DNA of 64,000 nucleotides from Gardnerella vaginalis (GTDB lineage Bacteria; Actinomycetota; Actinomycetes; Actinomycetales; Bifidobacteriaceae). Made by a program: the position numbers and the translations under genes. Location of the stretch: NCBI RefSeq assembly GCF_040427915.1, contig NZ_JBETXJ010000002.1:124001-188000 (forward strand). The letters are read 5' to 3'. This document shows positions 34,378 to 45,969 of the stretch, in pieces (position 1 is the first letter of the stretch; the number at the start of each line of letters is the position of its first letter). A model generated the notes under the pieces. That model was not told where the DNA came from. It saw only the letters and a list, made by a program, of their open reading frames with translations, and did not search any database.

Positions 34378-35664
34378 TTATTTATCATTCTTTGATTTAG
34401 TTAAGTTTTTAACCATATTTTTTATCTTTTTTGCAAAACGCTTATAAGCTGGCATTGCATCATAACGTTTTTGCGCTTCGATTTGCAAACGCTTTTGTTC
34501 TTCTTCATATTTTTGCTGATGAACCTGCATAATATGCAAAGACATTAAGTCTACTTGCTTATCGTAAGTTGTGTTTTGCGGATCTTTAAAACTATCTGGT
34601 TTAATATTTCTATAAACGTTAAGAAGAACATCACATACAGAGCCGTGTTTTATTGTACAATCATCTTCTACAACTTGATTCATAAGGTCTACAAGCTTTT
34701 CTAGCACGATTGAGCACGCACGCTCTAATCCCCATGTTTCAATAACAGCGTTTATTGCTTCTTGAAAATCCTCGATTTTTAGTCTTGTAAAGAACTCATC
34801 TTTTACTATTTTTAATCCACGATTATCAAACCAGCGTGAGGCTTCTTCAATGGTTTGCTTTCGACTTTTCATCGAAGACTCTTTAGCAAAATCATTAGCA
34901 AAATCGTAAACAGTGCTTACAACATCTTTAACACTTTGTTGTTCTACAGTGAATTTTTCAACGCTTATTTTAGATCTTCCAGAAATTCCTCTGCCAATAT
35001 GGTATTTAAGCGCGCGAAACGCTGTTAAGTCTTTTAAAGTTTGAGCAAAAGATGCAATAGCGAAATATTCGTAAGCATCTTCTGCTTTAGAAAGTCGTGT
35101 TGAAACTGTTTTTTTAAACGCATCTCGAACTAAGTCACCTTTAAAAAGCGCTGTTATAACATTCCAAGGTGTCCAATGCGGAAAATCACTAGAAAACGTT
35201 GACTTAACAATATTATCGCCAGTTTGATCACCATTATTTTGCGCATACATTTGATCGTAGCTGTATGCAAAATCTTCATCTGATTTGCCTTCTGGATGAA
35301 TAGAAACACCAAAATGCAATATGTCTGCAGGATTATTAGTAACGTATGAGTAAAGAACTTCGCAAGCTTTAAGCTCAATCTCATCATCTGCGTCAACAAA
35401 AAGAACGTAATCCCCAATAGTTTCCTGAACACCGGTTTTACGCGCAACATGTCTGCCGCAATTATGTTCTTTAGCAATAATTTTTACTCTGGAATCTTTC
35501 TTTTCGTAATCGCGCAAAATTTGCAAAGTATTATCTGTACTAGCGTCGTCAACAACAATAATCTCAATGTTTTTAAGAGTTTGATTAACAAGAGAATCCA
35601 TGCACTGCTTAATATACGGCTCCTTGTTATACGCAGGAACCACTATGGAAATTGCAGGATTCAT
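34378..35664 (-). CDS. Family 2 glycosyltransferase
   Basis: A 428-residue enzyme with an N-terminal GT-A domain (ISIVVPAYNKEPYIKQCMD, VVDDASTDNTLQIL, FVDADDEIE). A long helical C-terminal region ends in a basic tail (KRFAKKIKNMVKNLTKSKNDK) that may attach it to the membrane. The start is ATG 35664 with GGAGA six bases before. It begins the leftward glycosyltransferase run, with a terminator separating it from the epimerase gene upstream. Confidence 0.87.
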   Translation of the reverse strand: MNPAISIVVPAYNKEPYIKQCMDSLVNQTLKNIEIIVVDDASTDNTLQILRDYEKKDSRVKIIAKEHNCGRHVARKTGVQETIGDYVLFVDADDEIELKACEVLYSYVTNNPADILHFGVSIHPEGKSDEDFAYSYDQMYAQNNGDQTGDNIVKSTFSSDFPHWTPWNVITALFKGDLVRDAFKKTVSTRLSKAEDAYEYFAIASFAQTLKDLTAFRALKYHIGRGISGRSKISVEKFTVEQQSVKDVVSTVYDFANDFAKESSMKSRKQTIEEASRWFDNRGLKIVKDEFFTRLKIEDFQEAINAVIETWGLERACSIVLEKLVDLMNQVVEDDCTIKHGSVCDVLLNVYRNIKPDSFKDPQNTTYDKQVDLMSLHIMQVHQQKYEEEQKRLQIEAQKRYDAMPAYKRFAKKIKNMVKNLTKSKNDK

Positions 35665-35800
35665 ATCGTCTCCATTGCACACTAATCGGTAAAACAGCAC
35701 AAATCATATCTATTGTACTACTAAACGTAATCCTTATAGCTTGTTGTCACGCATTAAAAACCCGTGTTAATTCTCAAGCTCTTACACTGACCTGTTTTAT

Positions 35801-35831
35801 AAAACAAAAGCCGGGGAAACGTCCCCGGCAC
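35801..35831 (-). terminator. Intrinsic terminator of the epimerase gene
   Basis: GCCGGGG/CCCCGGC (35810-35816 with 35823-35829) has a six-base loop and is followed on the minus strand by CTTTTGTTTT. It separates the epimerase transcript from the glycosyltransferase genes. Confidence 0.9.
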
Positions 35832-35862
35832 TTAGAGCATAATTTTTGTTTATTTTTAGCTC

Positions 35863-36699
35863 TTATTTAGTATTCATAATCTTTTGGATTTTGCTATTAT
35901 CTCCCCAAACCGCTGGAGAATCGTATGGCCTATCTGGGAATGCACCATATTCAAGCGAAATATCAAGATTATTCTCGCGAATGTAGCGCTCAACGCGATC
36001 TGCAAGCGAAACAGGCTCCCCCGTGCAGCAATTAATTACACCATTTACTTTATCTTGTAAAACGGTTGCAGCAATTTGCTTAGCTAACACGTCTACATTA
36101 ATAAAGTCGTATTTGTTTTTGCCAGTAGTAAACGGAAAAGTCTTCTTTCCTTCTTGAGCAGCTTGAAGAAGCTTAGAGAAAATAGAGTTTCCACGAGCGT
36201 CGTCGCCAACAATGTAGTACGCGCGAATCCATTGAACAGTGGCGTCATACTCTTTGCCCAAAAGCAAAGTAGCTTCACGCAAAGCATTCTTAGAAATGCC
36301 ATACATAGAAGCTGGCTTGCAAGGCGTGTTCTCGTCAATAGCGCCCTCCCAGTAGCCAACTTCGTGCATAGAGCCCATAACAGCAATCTGCTTTAAGCCA
36401 CCTTGAAGCATAAGACGAATAAAGCGGTAATGGTTCGATAAATCTTCCATATGCGTGTCTGCAGCATGCTTAAAACCGTTGCGCCAAGCCATGTGCAAGC
36501 AAACGTCTGGAGACCCAAGCTTTGTGAACAAATCAGCATCATCGCTAAAAATATTCGCTTCAATACGCGTTGCACGCTCATCAACACCGTCTAAACGCAA
36601 ATCGGAAGCAATTACGCTAGCACCTGCATCTAAAAGAGCTTTAACAACGTGACGACCAATATACCCACCAGCACCAGTAACAAGAATTCGCTTACTCAT
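35863..36699 (-). CDS. NAD-dependent epimerase/dehydratase
   Basis: A 278-residue extended short-chain dehydrogenase with the NAD site ILVTGAGGYIGRHVVKALL and the catalytic YGISK. LDGVDERATRIEANIFSDDADLF follows the usual second strand. It resembles nucleotide-sugar epimerases and reductases such as GalE or dTDP-4-keto-sugar reductases but is too divergent to name the substrate. It is divergent from the polysaccharide exporter operon. Confidence 0.85.
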   Translation of the reverse strand: MSKRILVTGAGGYIGRHVVKALLDAGASVIASDLRLDGVDERATRIEANIFSDDADLFTKLGSPDVCLHMAWRNGFKHAADTHMEDLSNHYRFIRLMLQGGLKQIAVMGSMHEVGYWEGAIDENTPCKPASMYGISKNALREATLLLGKEYDATVQWIRAYYIVGDDARGNSIFSKLLQAAQEGKKTFPFTTGKNKYDFINVDVLAKQIAATVLQDKVNGVINCCTGEPVSLADRVERYIRENNLDISLEYGAFPDRPYDSPAVWGDNSKIQKIMNTK

Positions 36700-36758
36700 A
36701 ATTTTTCAGTTTAGCAGCGTATAAAAACTTTCAAACATGCCAAAATAAATAGAACAAG

Positions 36759-36918
36759 ATAATCACAAAATAATCACATAAAAATCACAAGATAATCACA
36801 TAAACAATTAATCTAAAAGCTAAAATTATTACATATTTTTTACGTATAATATCGCGTATAATATTGCGCATAATTTAACAGAATATTTGACCGAATATTG
36901 AATCAAATATTGAATCAA
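36759..36918. repeat. Three sets of short tandem repeats in the divergent polysaccharide promoter region
   Basis: Set 1 is four 11-bp copies of WTAATCACA (starts 36759, 36770, 36781, 36792, the third as AAAATCACA). Set 2 is three 12-bp copies of CGTATAAT (36843, 36855, 36867). Set 3 is three 12-bp copies of AATATTGAATCA (36882 degenerate, 36894, 36906). The whole 290-bp gap between the two divergent starts is very A/T-rich. Set 2 copies each contain a TATAAT. Confidence 0.85.
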
Positions 36919-36989
36919 ATCAATCCCCAAATGTAAACTTAACAAAGTTATACGTGCATACACACTGCAAATTTGTAAGAAAGGCAGCG

Positions 36990-37853
36990 ATGACAACAAA
37001 GTCTGACGCCATCTATCACCCTGGTAGAAGCAAAGGTCTGATTGACATTCCAAGATACCTTTATTTGCTTGACTTACTTGTAAAAAAAGAAGTACGCATA
37101 AGATATCGCGGTTCTTGGCTCGGTATGGCTTGGACGTACGTAAAGCCAATAACGCAATTTGTAGTGTTCTACGTTGCAATGGGAATTTTCTTAGGCTTAG
37201 GCCGCGGAGGCGGAATTCAAGCCTACCCACTGTACCTTTTTAGCGGAATCATAGTAACAAACTTTTTTGTAGAAGCATTCTCTAATTGCACAAGATCAAT
37301 ACTTTCTAATGCTGGCCTAATACAAAAAATCTATCTTCCAAGAGAGCTATTCCCACTTGCATCGCTACGAGTTGCTTTTGTACACTTTTTCCCACAAGTA
37401 ATCGTGCTTATAATCGGAGCCTTATGCATGGGGTGGATCCCAGATTTTGCAGGCATAATAGTGGCAATAATCGGATTTATTAGCGTGTGCACATTTGCAT
37501 TTGGTCTTGGATTATTCTTTGGAGCAATCAACGTTTTTTACCGAGATGCAGAAAACATTACAGACCTGGTAGCAATGGTTGCTGTATGGCTTGCACCATG
37601 CTTCTACACGTGGCAAATGGTTGCAGCCCACGCACCACGATGGGTTTTAGAAATGTATTATGCAAATCCTATTGCAATAAGCGTTGAAGCATTCCACCGC
37701 GGATTCTGGCTAAATGCCACAGATCGCACTTTCCAATTTGCAGGATCTTGGTCTTTAAGACTTTGCGAAAGCCTTGTAGTTGCGTTTGCTGTACTACTTA
37801 TTGGCGAAATTACATTTAGACATCTTGAAGGCAAGTTTGCTCAAGAAATTTAA
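36990..37853 (+). CDS. Polysaccharide ABC exporter permease (Wzm/TagG type)
   Basis: A 287-residue ABC-2 membrane protein with about six helices and the family start IPRYLYLLDLLVKKEVRIRYRGSWLGMAWTYVKP. It should move a lipid-linked glycan across the membrane together with the ATPase downstream (47 bases away). The start is ATG 36990 after AAAGGCAG; the frame upstream to 36954 is not needed. Related proteins export teichoic acids, O-antigens and rhamnose polysaccharides. Confidence 0.92.
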   Translation: MTTKSDAIYHPGRSKGLIDIPRYLYLLDLLVKKEVRIRYRGSWLGMAWTYVKPITQFVVFYVAMGIFLGLGRGGGIQAYPLYLFSGIIVTNFFVEAFSNCTRSILSNAGLIQKIYLPRELFPLASLRVAFVHFFPQVIVLIIGALCMGWIPDFAGIIVAIIGFISVCTFAFGLGLFFGAINVFYRDAENITDLVAMVAVWLAPCFYTWQMVAAHAPRWVLEMYYANPIAISVEAFHRGFWLNATDRTFQFAGSWSLRLCESLVVAFAVLLIGEITFRHLEGKFAQEI

Positions 37854-37900
37854 GCTTACTAAGATTTGGATTTTACTTTTAAAAGCAGCAGGAGTTATGT

Positions 37901-38674
37901 ATGAATAAGTCTTCCAACACACTTCCAGAAGACGTTGTGCTAAGTGTTTCTAACGTTACTAAACGATTCTCGCTGCGAGCAAATCATTCGATTAAAGAAT
38001 CGATTGTAAACCTGCTAACACCGCCGTCTAAAAAGCACAAAACACAAAACTTTACTGCTTTAAGCAACGTTAACTTTGATATTAAACGCGGAGAAACCGT
38101 TGGACTAATAGGCATGAATGGCTCTGGAAAATCCACTATGCTTAAAATGCTTTCTGGAGTTATGCAACCAGACGAAGGCGAAGTTCGTGTGCGCGGAAGA
38201 ATCGCAGGACTAATCGAAGTTGGAGCAGGCTTTGCATCTGACTTAACTGGTCGCGAAAACGTGTATCTTAACGGCGCGATACTTGGAATGACAAAAGAAG
38301 AGATAGACGATAAATACCAATCAATAGTAGACTTTAGCGAAATAGAGCCTTTTATGGATACAGAAGTTAAGTTCTACTCTTCGGGAATGTTCCTTAGATT
38401 GGCGTTTTCTGTGGCAGCCCACAGCGATCCAGATATATTCTTAATCGACGAAATTCTTGCAGTTGGAGACGAAGCTTTTCAACACAAGTGCATAACAAGG
38501 CTTAAAGAGCAGCAAAAACGCGGGCAAACAATGGTGATTGTTTCTCACAGCGAAGATCAAATTAAGCAACTTTGCTCCCGTTGCATAGTGCTGTCTCATT
38601 CGCACATGATTTACGATGGCCAAACCGAGCCAGCGTTTAACGTAATGCGCGAAAGCTTAAACGAAAAGGCATAA
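37901..38674 (+). CDS. Polysaccharide ABC exporter ATPase (Wzt/TagH type)
   Basis: A 257-residue ATPase with Walker A GMNGSGKST (about 79-87), signature YSSGMFLRLAFS and Walker B DIFLIDEILAVGDEAF. The family's NPAxG-like segment, LIEVGAGFASDLTGRENVYLNG, is clear. It lacks the C-terminal carbohydrate-binding domain found in some Wzt proteins, so substrate choice probably lies elsewhere. A GCAGGAG site precedes the ATG. Confidence 0.93.
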   Translation: MNKSSNTLPEDVVLSVSNVTKRFSLRANHSIKESIVNLLTPPSKKHKTQNFTALSNVNFDIKRGETVGLIGMNGSGKSTMLKMLSGVMQPDEGEVRVRGRIAGLIEVGAGFASDLTGRENVYLNGAILGMTKEEIDDKYQSIVDFSEIEPFMDTEVKFYSSGMFLRLAFSVAAHSDPDIFLIDEILAVGDEAFQHKCITRLKEQQKRGQTMVIVSHSEDQIKQLCSRCIVLSHSHMIYDGQTEPAFNVMRESLNEKA

Positions 38675-38732
38675 ACAAAAATCTTAAACAATAATCGCTT
38701 AAACAAAAATCAAAAATAAAAAAGGCATATAA

Positions 38733-39776
<1,044 letters not shown>

Positions 39777-39885
39777 TCGCCTAAAAGTCAAGTTTGCTTG
39801 TACGCAACTTGTATGCAGTAGTTTGCAAATCTAACAAAAAATCTAGTCGCAAATCTAATCAAAAATAAAGAATTTGTAGGATGCT

Positions 39886-41328
39886 ATGGAATTTGAAAAA
39901 GAACTAAGCGTTACAAAAACCAATATTCCAGGTTTAATCGTGTTCGATCTTCCAGTACACGGAGATAACCGCGGATGGTTCAAAGAAAACTGGCAGCGCG
40001 CCAAAATGACGGCTTTAGGATTGCCAGACTTTGGGCCTGTACAAAACAACATTTCGTTCAACGAAAAACGCGGAGTAACCAGAGGCATCCACGCAGAGCC
40101 ATGGGATAAATACATAAGCATTGCTACTGGCGAAGTATTTGGAGCATGGGTAGATTTAAGACCAGGTCAAAGCTTCGGTCAAGTGTACACAACCACACTA
40201 AACCCTAGCAAAGCAATCTACGTGCCTAGAGGCGTAGGAAACAGCTTCCAAGCTTTGCAAGATGGCACAGCATACACGTACTTAGTAAACGCACATTGGT
40301 CGCTAGAGCAAAAGAAAACATACACTTTTGTAAACCTTGCAGACCCAGATTTACACATTAATTGGCCAATACCTTTAGAAGAATCCGAGCGAAGCGAAGC
40401 TGACTTACATCACCCAATGCTAAAAGACGCCAAACCAATGGCACCAAAACGCACTCTTGTAACTGGATGCAACGGTCAACTTGGTCGCGCAATACAAAAC
40501 TATGCTAAAGAGCATGATTTAGAAGGATTTGAGTACGTAGACTTAGATAGCTTCAACATAGCAAATAAAGACGATTACAGCCGCTACGACTGGGATTTGT
40601 ACGGAACGATTATTAACACAGCAGCATACACGTCTGTAGACGGCGCACAAACGCCACAAGGAAGACGAGACGCGTGGAATAGCAACGTTAAAGGAGTGGC
40701 AAATCTTGCAAAAATAGCACAAGAACACCACATCACTCTTGTGCACATTTCAAGCGACTATGTTTTTGACGGCACTCAAGAAAATCACAAAGAAAACGAA
40801 GAATTTGCGCCACTAGGCGTGTACGGCGAAACAAAAGCTGCAGCAGACGCTCTAGTAGCAAATGTTCCACAGCATTATATTATTCGCTCAAGTTGGATTG
40901 TTGGAGAAGGACGAAACTTTGTAACGCGCATGATTGACTTTGCGAACCGTTGCAAAAATGGCGAATCTGTTAGCGTTCAAGCTCCAATAGACCAAACTGG
41001 AAGACTCACTTTTGCAAGCGACTTAGTAAAAGGCATGTTCCATCTTCTAAACACGCAATCGCAATACGGAACATACAATCTTACAGGATCAGGCAGAATC
41101 GCGTCTTGGCACGATATTGCTCAAAAAGTGTTTACACAACTTAATGTAGACACAAGCAAAATCGAAGCAAACCGAGTAGACGATTACACGCGAACATCTA
41201 ATGGTTCTCCTAGACCACACAAGTGCGCGCTTGACTTGCAAAAAATCGAGTCCACTGGATTTGCGCCAGCCAATTGGGAAGATTTGCTTGAATCTTACGT
41301 AAATAGAATTGAACAAAACAACAAGTAA
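39886..41328 (+). CDS. rmlCD: Fused dTDP-4-dehydrorhamnose 3,5-epimerase and reductase
   Basis: A 480-residue two-domain protein. Residues 1-185 are an RmlC cupin ([26 protein letters not shown] with the catalytic His, [10 protein letters not shown]). Residues 188-480 are an RmlD reductase ([39 protein letters not shown]). The two enzymes catalyse consecutive steps to dTDP-L-rhamnose. Such fusions are known in bifidobacteria and relatives. The ATG lies 109 bases after rmlB. Confidence 0.96.
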   Translation: MEFEKELSVTKTNIPGLIVFDLPVHGDNRGWFKENWQRAKMTALGLPDFGPVQNNISFNEKRGVTRGIHAEPWDKYISIATGEVFGAWVDLRPGQSFGQVYTTTLNPSKAIYVPRGVGNSFQALQDGTAYTYLVNAHWSLEQKKTYTFVNLADPDLHINWPIPLEESERSEADLHHPMLKDAKPMAPKRTLVTGCNGQLGRAIQNYAKEHDLEGFEYVDLDSFNIANKDDYSRYDWDLYGTIINTAAYTSVDGAQTPQGRRDAWNSNVKGVANLAKIAQEHHITLVHISSDYVFDGTQENHKENEEFAPLGVYGETKAAADALVANVPQHYIIRSSWIVGEGRNFVTRMIDFANRCKNGESVSVQAPIDQTGRLTFASDLVKGMFHLLNTQSQYGTYNLTGSGRIASWHDIAQKVFTQLNVDTSKIEANRVDDYTRTSNGSPRPHKCALDLQKIESTGFAPANWEDLLESYVNRIEQNNK

Positions 41329-41342
41329 AGGATGTTTCAAAG

Positions 41343-42242
41343 ATGAAAGGCATTATTCTTGCTGGCGGTTCTGGCACACGCCTATACCCACTTACTACCG
41401 TAACGTCTAAGCAGCTTTTGCCAGTGTACGACAAGCCAATGGTGTACTACCCTCTTAGCGTACTTATGATGGCTGGAATCCGAGATATTCTTGTGATTTC
41501 TACTCCTCAAGACTTGCCTAATTTTGAAAGGCTGCTTGGAAGCGGAGAACAATTTGGAATCAACTTATCTTACAAAGTTCAGCCATCGCCAGACGGTCTT
41601 GCTCAAGCATTTATACTCGGAGAAGAGTTCATAAACGGCGATTCATGCGCGCTAGTACTTGGAGACAATATATTCTACGGAAATGGCTTGGGAGCCATTC
41701 TAAAGCACGCTGCACGCGTAGAACACGGCGCTACAGTCTTTGGCTACTACGTAGACGACCCAGAAAGATACGGCGTTGTGGAATTTGATGAAAATCATAA
41801 AGCCGTTAGCATAGTAGAAAAACCAGAACACCCAGCATCTAACTATGCTGTTACAGGATTATACTTCTACGATTCCAGAGTTACAGAGTTTGCAAAACAA
41901 GTTAAGCCGAGTGCGCGCGGAGAGCTTGAGATTACAGACCTTAACAAAATGTACTTAGAAAATGGCTCGCTAAACGTTATGACTCTTGGTCGCGGATACG
42001 CGTGGCTAGACACTGGCACAATGGACTCGCTTTACGAAGCGGGCGAATTTGTGCGCACAATAGAGCGAGCGCAAGGGCTGCCAATCGCAGTGCTTGAGGA
42101 GATTGCGTACGAAAACCAGTGGATTAGTCGCGAGCGCTTACTTGAGTCGGCAGAAAAATATGGTAAAAGCAATTATGGCAAGCACTTAAAGCAGGTTGCT
42201 GAAAATCGCATTATCATATCTAAAGATTTGTTCACGGATTAA
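41343..42242 (+). CDS. rmlA: Glucose-1-phosphate thymidylyltransferase
   Basis: A 299-residue nucleotidyltransferase, first step of dTDP-rhamnose synthesis. The signature [16 protein letters not shown] begins the protein, LGDNIFYG holds the metal Asp, and [20 protein letters not shown] is the sugar-binding region. An AAAGGATG site precedes the ATG and only 14 bases separate it from rmlCD. The length is close to the usual 290. It closes the operon. Confidence 0.97.
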   Translation: MKGIILAGGSGTRLYPLTTVTSKQLLPVYDKPMVYYPLSVLMMAGIRDILVISTPQDLPNFERLLGSGEQFGINLSYKVQPSPDGLAQAFILGEEFINGDSCALVLGDNIFYGNGLGAILKHAARVEHGATVFGYYVDDPERYGVVEFDENHKAVSIVEKPEHPASNYAVTGLYFYDSRVTEFAKQVKPSARGELEITDLNKMYLENGSLNVMTLGRGYAWLDTGTMDSLYEAGEFVRTIERAQGLPIAVLEEIAYENQWISRERLLESAEKYGKSNYGKHLKQVAENRIIISKDLFTD

Positions 42243-42299
42243 AAATCACAAATCCAATTTTACAAATCAACTAGTTTACCTCTGGTTTATTTAGTTTAT

Positions 42300-43001
42300 T
42301 TACTTAATTTGCCCAGTAAACATCGCTTTTAACTCTGGTAAAAGCGCTCGTAACGCACTACCCCTGTGTGAAATGGCGTTCTTTTCTTCTTGACTAAGCT
42401 GAGCACTTGTCAAATCCTGCATTTGAATGCCATTTCTAACAGGCTGATTGTCTGGCACAAAAAGCGGATCGTAACCAAAACCACTCTCTCCGCGTGGAGC
42501 TCTAATCAGTCTACCAACCATTTCTCCAACGCGAACAGTTTCAAAACCATTTGTTTTCCACAGAGTGTTTTCAAGTTCTGTTTCACCACAACCCTTAGGA
42601 ATGGCTAAAGCTGCAGCACAGCGGAATCGTGCTGTTCTACACTGATCTGGAATGTCTTCAAGCTGTTTAAGCAAAAGTTCATTATTCGCCTTGTCATCTC
42701 CGTGAACACCGCTCCAACGCGCAGACAATATTCCTGGAGCAGCTCCGAGAACATCTACAATCAAACCTGAATCATCTGCTATTGCAGGCAAACCAGTTCT
42801 TAAAGAAACATCTCTAGCTTTAATTAGCGCATTTTGCTCAAAAGTCACACCTGTTTCTACCGGGTCTGGAAGCCCAAGAGAACCTGCTGTAACAAGCTCA
42901 ATATTTTCCGATATCTCATCAAATTCTTCGTTTAAAATACGCTTAATTTCAACGAGTTTACCCTCATTATGCGTTGCCACAACAAGTCTCACGCTCGCCA
43001 C
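42300..43001 (-). CDS. rdgB: XTP/dITP pyrophosphatase (RdgB/HAM1 family)
   Basis: A 233-residue house-cleaning nucleotidase that hydrolyses ITP, dITP and XTP. VVATHNEGKLVEIKRIL at the N-terminus, ADDSGLIVDVLG and the GFGYDPLF segment near the C-terminus are diagnostic. It is somewhat longer than E. coli RdgB owing to an insert around residues 135-155. It is 39 bases downstream of rph, a common actinobacterial pair. Confidence 0.95.
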   Translation of the reverse strand: MASVRLVVATHNEGKLVEIKRILNEEFDEISENIELVTAGSLGLPDPVETGVTFEQNALIKARDVSLRTGLPAIADDSGLIVDVLGAAPGILSARWSGVHGDDKANNELLLKQLEDIPDQCRTARFRCAAALAIPKGCGETELENTLWKTNGFETVRVGEMVGRLIRAPRGESGFGYDPLFVPDNQPVRNGIQMQDLTSAQLSQEEKNAISHRGSALRALLPELKAMFTGQIK

Positions 43002-43040
43002 TCCTTGGTAATTTATCGAACAAACAGATATAAACTTTAT

Positions 43041-43805
43041 TTAATTTTGACTTAAAGCAGCGCGCTGAGCAGACTGAAGCTCACGATTACCTTTAGCTGC
43101 CAAATCAAGCAAAACATTAAGCTCATCGCGATTAAACGGGCGATGCTCAGCTGTGCCCTGAATCTCAATAAAATTGCCAGAACCAGTCATAGCAACATTC
43201 ATATCTGTCATTGCTTGACTATCTTCCACATACGGCAAATCAAGCATTGGAGTGCCATTAATCACGCCAACAGAAACAGCAGAAACAGAGTCTTTAAGAA
43301 CGTTTTTAGCGCTACGAATATGCTTGTGCTTTTCTGCCCAATTCAAAGCATCTACAAGAGCAACATATGCGCCTGTAATCGAAGCCGTGCGCGTGCCGCC
43401 ATCTGCTTGAAGAACATCGCAATCAATTTGAATAAGGCACTCGCCCATTGCCTTCATGTCTATAACACCTCTAAGGCAGCGACCAATAAGGCGACTAATC
43501 TCATGCGTTCTTCCACCGATTTTCCCCTTAACAGATTCGCGATCAGTGCGCTCAGCTGTTGCCCTTGGAAGCATTGAGTATTCAGCGGTAACCCAACCTA
43601 AACCAGTATCTCGCCTCCATCGCGGAACTCCAATAGTAAAAGTGGCAGTGCACATAACACGCGTGTTACCACACTCGATTAAAACAGAGCCTTCTGGGAC
43701 ATTGGTAAAATTGCGAGTTATTTTTACTGGACGCAACTCATCTACGTCTCTTCCATCAAAACGAATAGGTTTTACTGATTCCAACATATCCTTAATCTGA
43801 GCCAT
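43041..43805 (-). CDS. rph: Ribonuclease PH
   Basis: A 254-residue phosphorolytic 3'-5' exoribonuclease that trims tRNA 3' ends. It shows [18 protein letters not shown], the phosphate-binding region with [16 protein letters not shown], and [24 protein letters not shown] with the catalytic Asp. It forms an operon with rdgB. Confidence 0.97.
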   Translation of the reverse strand: MAQIKDMLESVKPIRFDGRDVDELRPVKITRNFTNVPEGSVLIECGNTRVMCTATFTIGVPRWRRDTGLGWVTAEYSMLPRATAERTDRESVKGKIGGRTHEISRLIGRCLRGVIDMKAMGECLIQIDCDVLQADGGTRTASITGAYVALVDALNWAEKHKHIRSAKNVLKDSVSAVSVGVINGTPMLDLPYVEDSQAMTDMNVAMTGSGNFIEIQGTAEHRPFNRDELNVLLDLAAKGNRELQSAQRAALSQN

Positions 43806-43884
43806 AATTCAACAATCTAGCACGCGGCATTAATCTTGTGCCAAATCGTGCTACAAAAACTGTAATATTTTGGATACTTTTGCA

Positions 43885-45873
43885 TCAAATCTGCTCGCTA
43901 AGCTCAAGCCACTCTTCTTCTAACGCGCTCGACTCACTTTGATTCGCCTGCAACTTCTCATTAAGATTCTGCAAGCCTACAAAATCACTTGGATCATGGC
44001 TAGCCATTTTCTGCTCAATCTCGTTTTTTTCTTCCTCAAGCTTTTCCAATTTTCGCTCTATTGCTGAAACTCTTCTAGTAGCATCGTAATAAGCTTTTCC
44101 GCTTAATTTTGTTTCAGACTTTCGATCAGAATCTAATTCAATTCCTTCTTTAGACTCGGATTTCGTCTCAGATTCTGACACAAAACCTGCCTTAGACTCT
44201 TGCATATTTGCACGCTCGTAGTCTTCCATAATCTTTAAATATTCATCAACTCCACCTGGAAGATGACGAATTTTCCCATCAATAAGAGCAAATTGCTGGT
44301 CTGTTACACGCTCAAGCAAGTATCTGTCGTGAGATACAACAATCAAAGTACCTGGCCAAGTGTCAAGTAAATCTTCCATAACAGCAAGCATGTCCGTATC
44401 CAAGTCGTTTCCTGGCTCGTCCATTATCAACACGTTTGGCTCGTTTAAAAGAATCAGAAGCAACTGCATACGACGTTTTTGACCACCAGAAAGATCTGCT
44501 ATTGGCGTCATAAGTTGTTCAGGCTTAAACCCAAGTCTTTCCATAAGTTGACCAGGAGTCACTTCTTTGCCGTCGATTATGTAGCTTGGTTTATATCTGC
44601 TCAAAACCTCTTTAACCTTATATTTTCCAAGCTTTTCAAGTTCTTCCAAACGTTGAGACAACACAGCAAACTTTACAGTTTTACCAATGTTTACATGTCC
44701 TTTAGTCGGATGCAAAGAGCCATCTATTATGTTCAAAAGCGTTGATTTTCCAGCACCATTCGCACCAACTATGCCAAATCTGTCTCCTGGACCTATCAGC
44801 CACGTTTGATTGTCTAAAAGCATACGACCTGTAATAGTTTTTTGCGATGCTGCACATGTTTCTTTTAATGGTGCTTCTGGCGATTCTTCTACAGAAATCG
44901 TAACGCTACCAACATGTGTAGGCTGAGAAAATGGTGATTTTACAATATCTGCATCGGCTCCAGCAGGATTTGACGAATCTTCAAAAATTTGCGTAACATC
45001 AATCAAATCAACAACTTGCTTACCAAGACGAGAAGTTGCCATTCTTTTTAGCTCAAGAGTATCTCGCATAGGTGGAACATCTGCTATAAGCTCGCGAGCC
45101 TGCTTAACGTGAAACTTTTGCTTAGTAGAACGCGCGCGAGCACCTCTAGAAAGCCACGCAAGCTCTTTACGCGCCAAATTCCGCCTGCGCTCCTCGCGAA
45201 CATCCGCCTGACGTTCGCGCTCAACACGTTGCATCATGTACGCACTGTATCCGCCTTCAAACGGGTCGATTGCTCCATCGTGAACTTCCCACATAGAAGA
45301 GCAAACTTCGTCTAAAAACCACCTGTCGTGCGTAACGAGCAAAAGCGCGCCCTGCCCGTCTTGCCACCTGTGCAAAAGATGCTCTGCGAGCCAATGAATT
45401 GTGAGCACATCAAGATGATTCGTAGGCTCATCCAAAGCCAAAATATCCCAATCATGCAACAGCAACCTAGCCAAATCCGCACGCCTACGCTGACCTCCAG
45501 AAAGCGTACCAACTTTAGCTTCAAGATTGATTCCGCCAAGAAGAGCCTCAACAATTTCGCGAGACTTTGAATCAGCAGCCCACTCATAATCCTGTCGATT
45601 CTCCAATGCAGCTTGGCGAACTGTAGCATTATCGTCCAGTGGATCTCGCTGGCTTAAAATGCCAAATGTCAATCCGCTTCTACGCGTAACTCTGCCAGAA
45701 TCTGGGTCCATACTACCCTCAAGAAGCTTAAGAAGAGTGGATTTTCCGTCTCCGTTTTTTCCAACAATTCCTATACGGTCTCCCTCAAAAACACCTTGAG
45801 TCACATTTCTAAAAATAGTTTTTGTTGCAAATTCAAGCGATACGCGTTCGAGTCCCAAATCATAAGTAGGCAT
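43885..45873 (-). CDS. ABC-F family ATPase (Uup-like)
   Basis: A 662-residue soluble protein with two ABC domains (Walker A GKNGDGKST near 40 and GANGAGKST near 370; signatures LSGGQRRR and LSGGQKRR) and the P-site-reaching linker between them. The C-terminal region is charged and ends in a coiled coil (RRVSAIERKLEKLEEEKNEIEQKM...), as in Uup. ABC-F proteins act on ribosomes, as translation factors or antibiotic-protection proteins. The linker is long (over 100 residues) and rich in acidic residues. Transcribed alone. Confidence 0.9.
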   Translation of the reverse strand: MPTYDLGLERVSLEFATKTIFRNVTQGVFEGDRIGIVGKNGDGKSTLLKLLEGSMDPDSGRVTRRSGLTFGILSQRDPLDDNATVRQAALENRQDYEWAADSKSREIVEALLGGINLEAKVGTLSGGQRRRADLARLLLHDWDILALDEPTNHLDVLTIHWLAEHLLHRWQDGQGALLLVTHDRWFLDEVCSSMWEVHDGAIDPFEGGYSAYMMQRVERERQADVREERRRNLARKELAWLSRGARARSTKQKFHVKQARELIADVPPMRDTLELKRMATSRLGKQVVDLIDVTQIFEDSSNPAGADADIVKSPFSQPTHVGSVTISVEESPEAPLKETCAASQKTITGRMLLDNQTWLIGPGDRFGIVGANGAGKSTLLNIIDGSLHPTKGHVNIGKTVKFAVLSQRLEELEKLGKYKVKEVLSRYKPSYIIDGKEVTPGQLMERLGFKPEQLMTPIADLSGGQKRRMQLLLILLNEPNVLIMDEPGNDLDTDMLAVMEDLLDTWPGTLIVVSHDRYLLERVTDQQFALIDGKIRHLPGGVDEYLKIMEDYERANMQESKAGFVSESETKSESKEGIELDSDRKSETKLSGKAYYDATRRVSAIERKLEKLEEEKNEIEQKMASHDPSDFVGLQNLNEKLQANQSESSALEEEWLELSEQI

Positions 45874-45969
45874 AACTCACAAATATAGCTGTGCTGCTAT
45901 ACCATTCGCAAAAATTCACGACTTTGTAGTAAAAATTGCAAAATGCTCAAAGTTGTATAGTATTGAGTT

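Noticed and set aside
39825..39858. Two GCAAATCTAA copies between rmlB and rmlCD resembling half-sites of the 34-bp palindrome
   Set aside because: They are direct, not inverted, 24 bp apart, and too short to link them to the repeat family.
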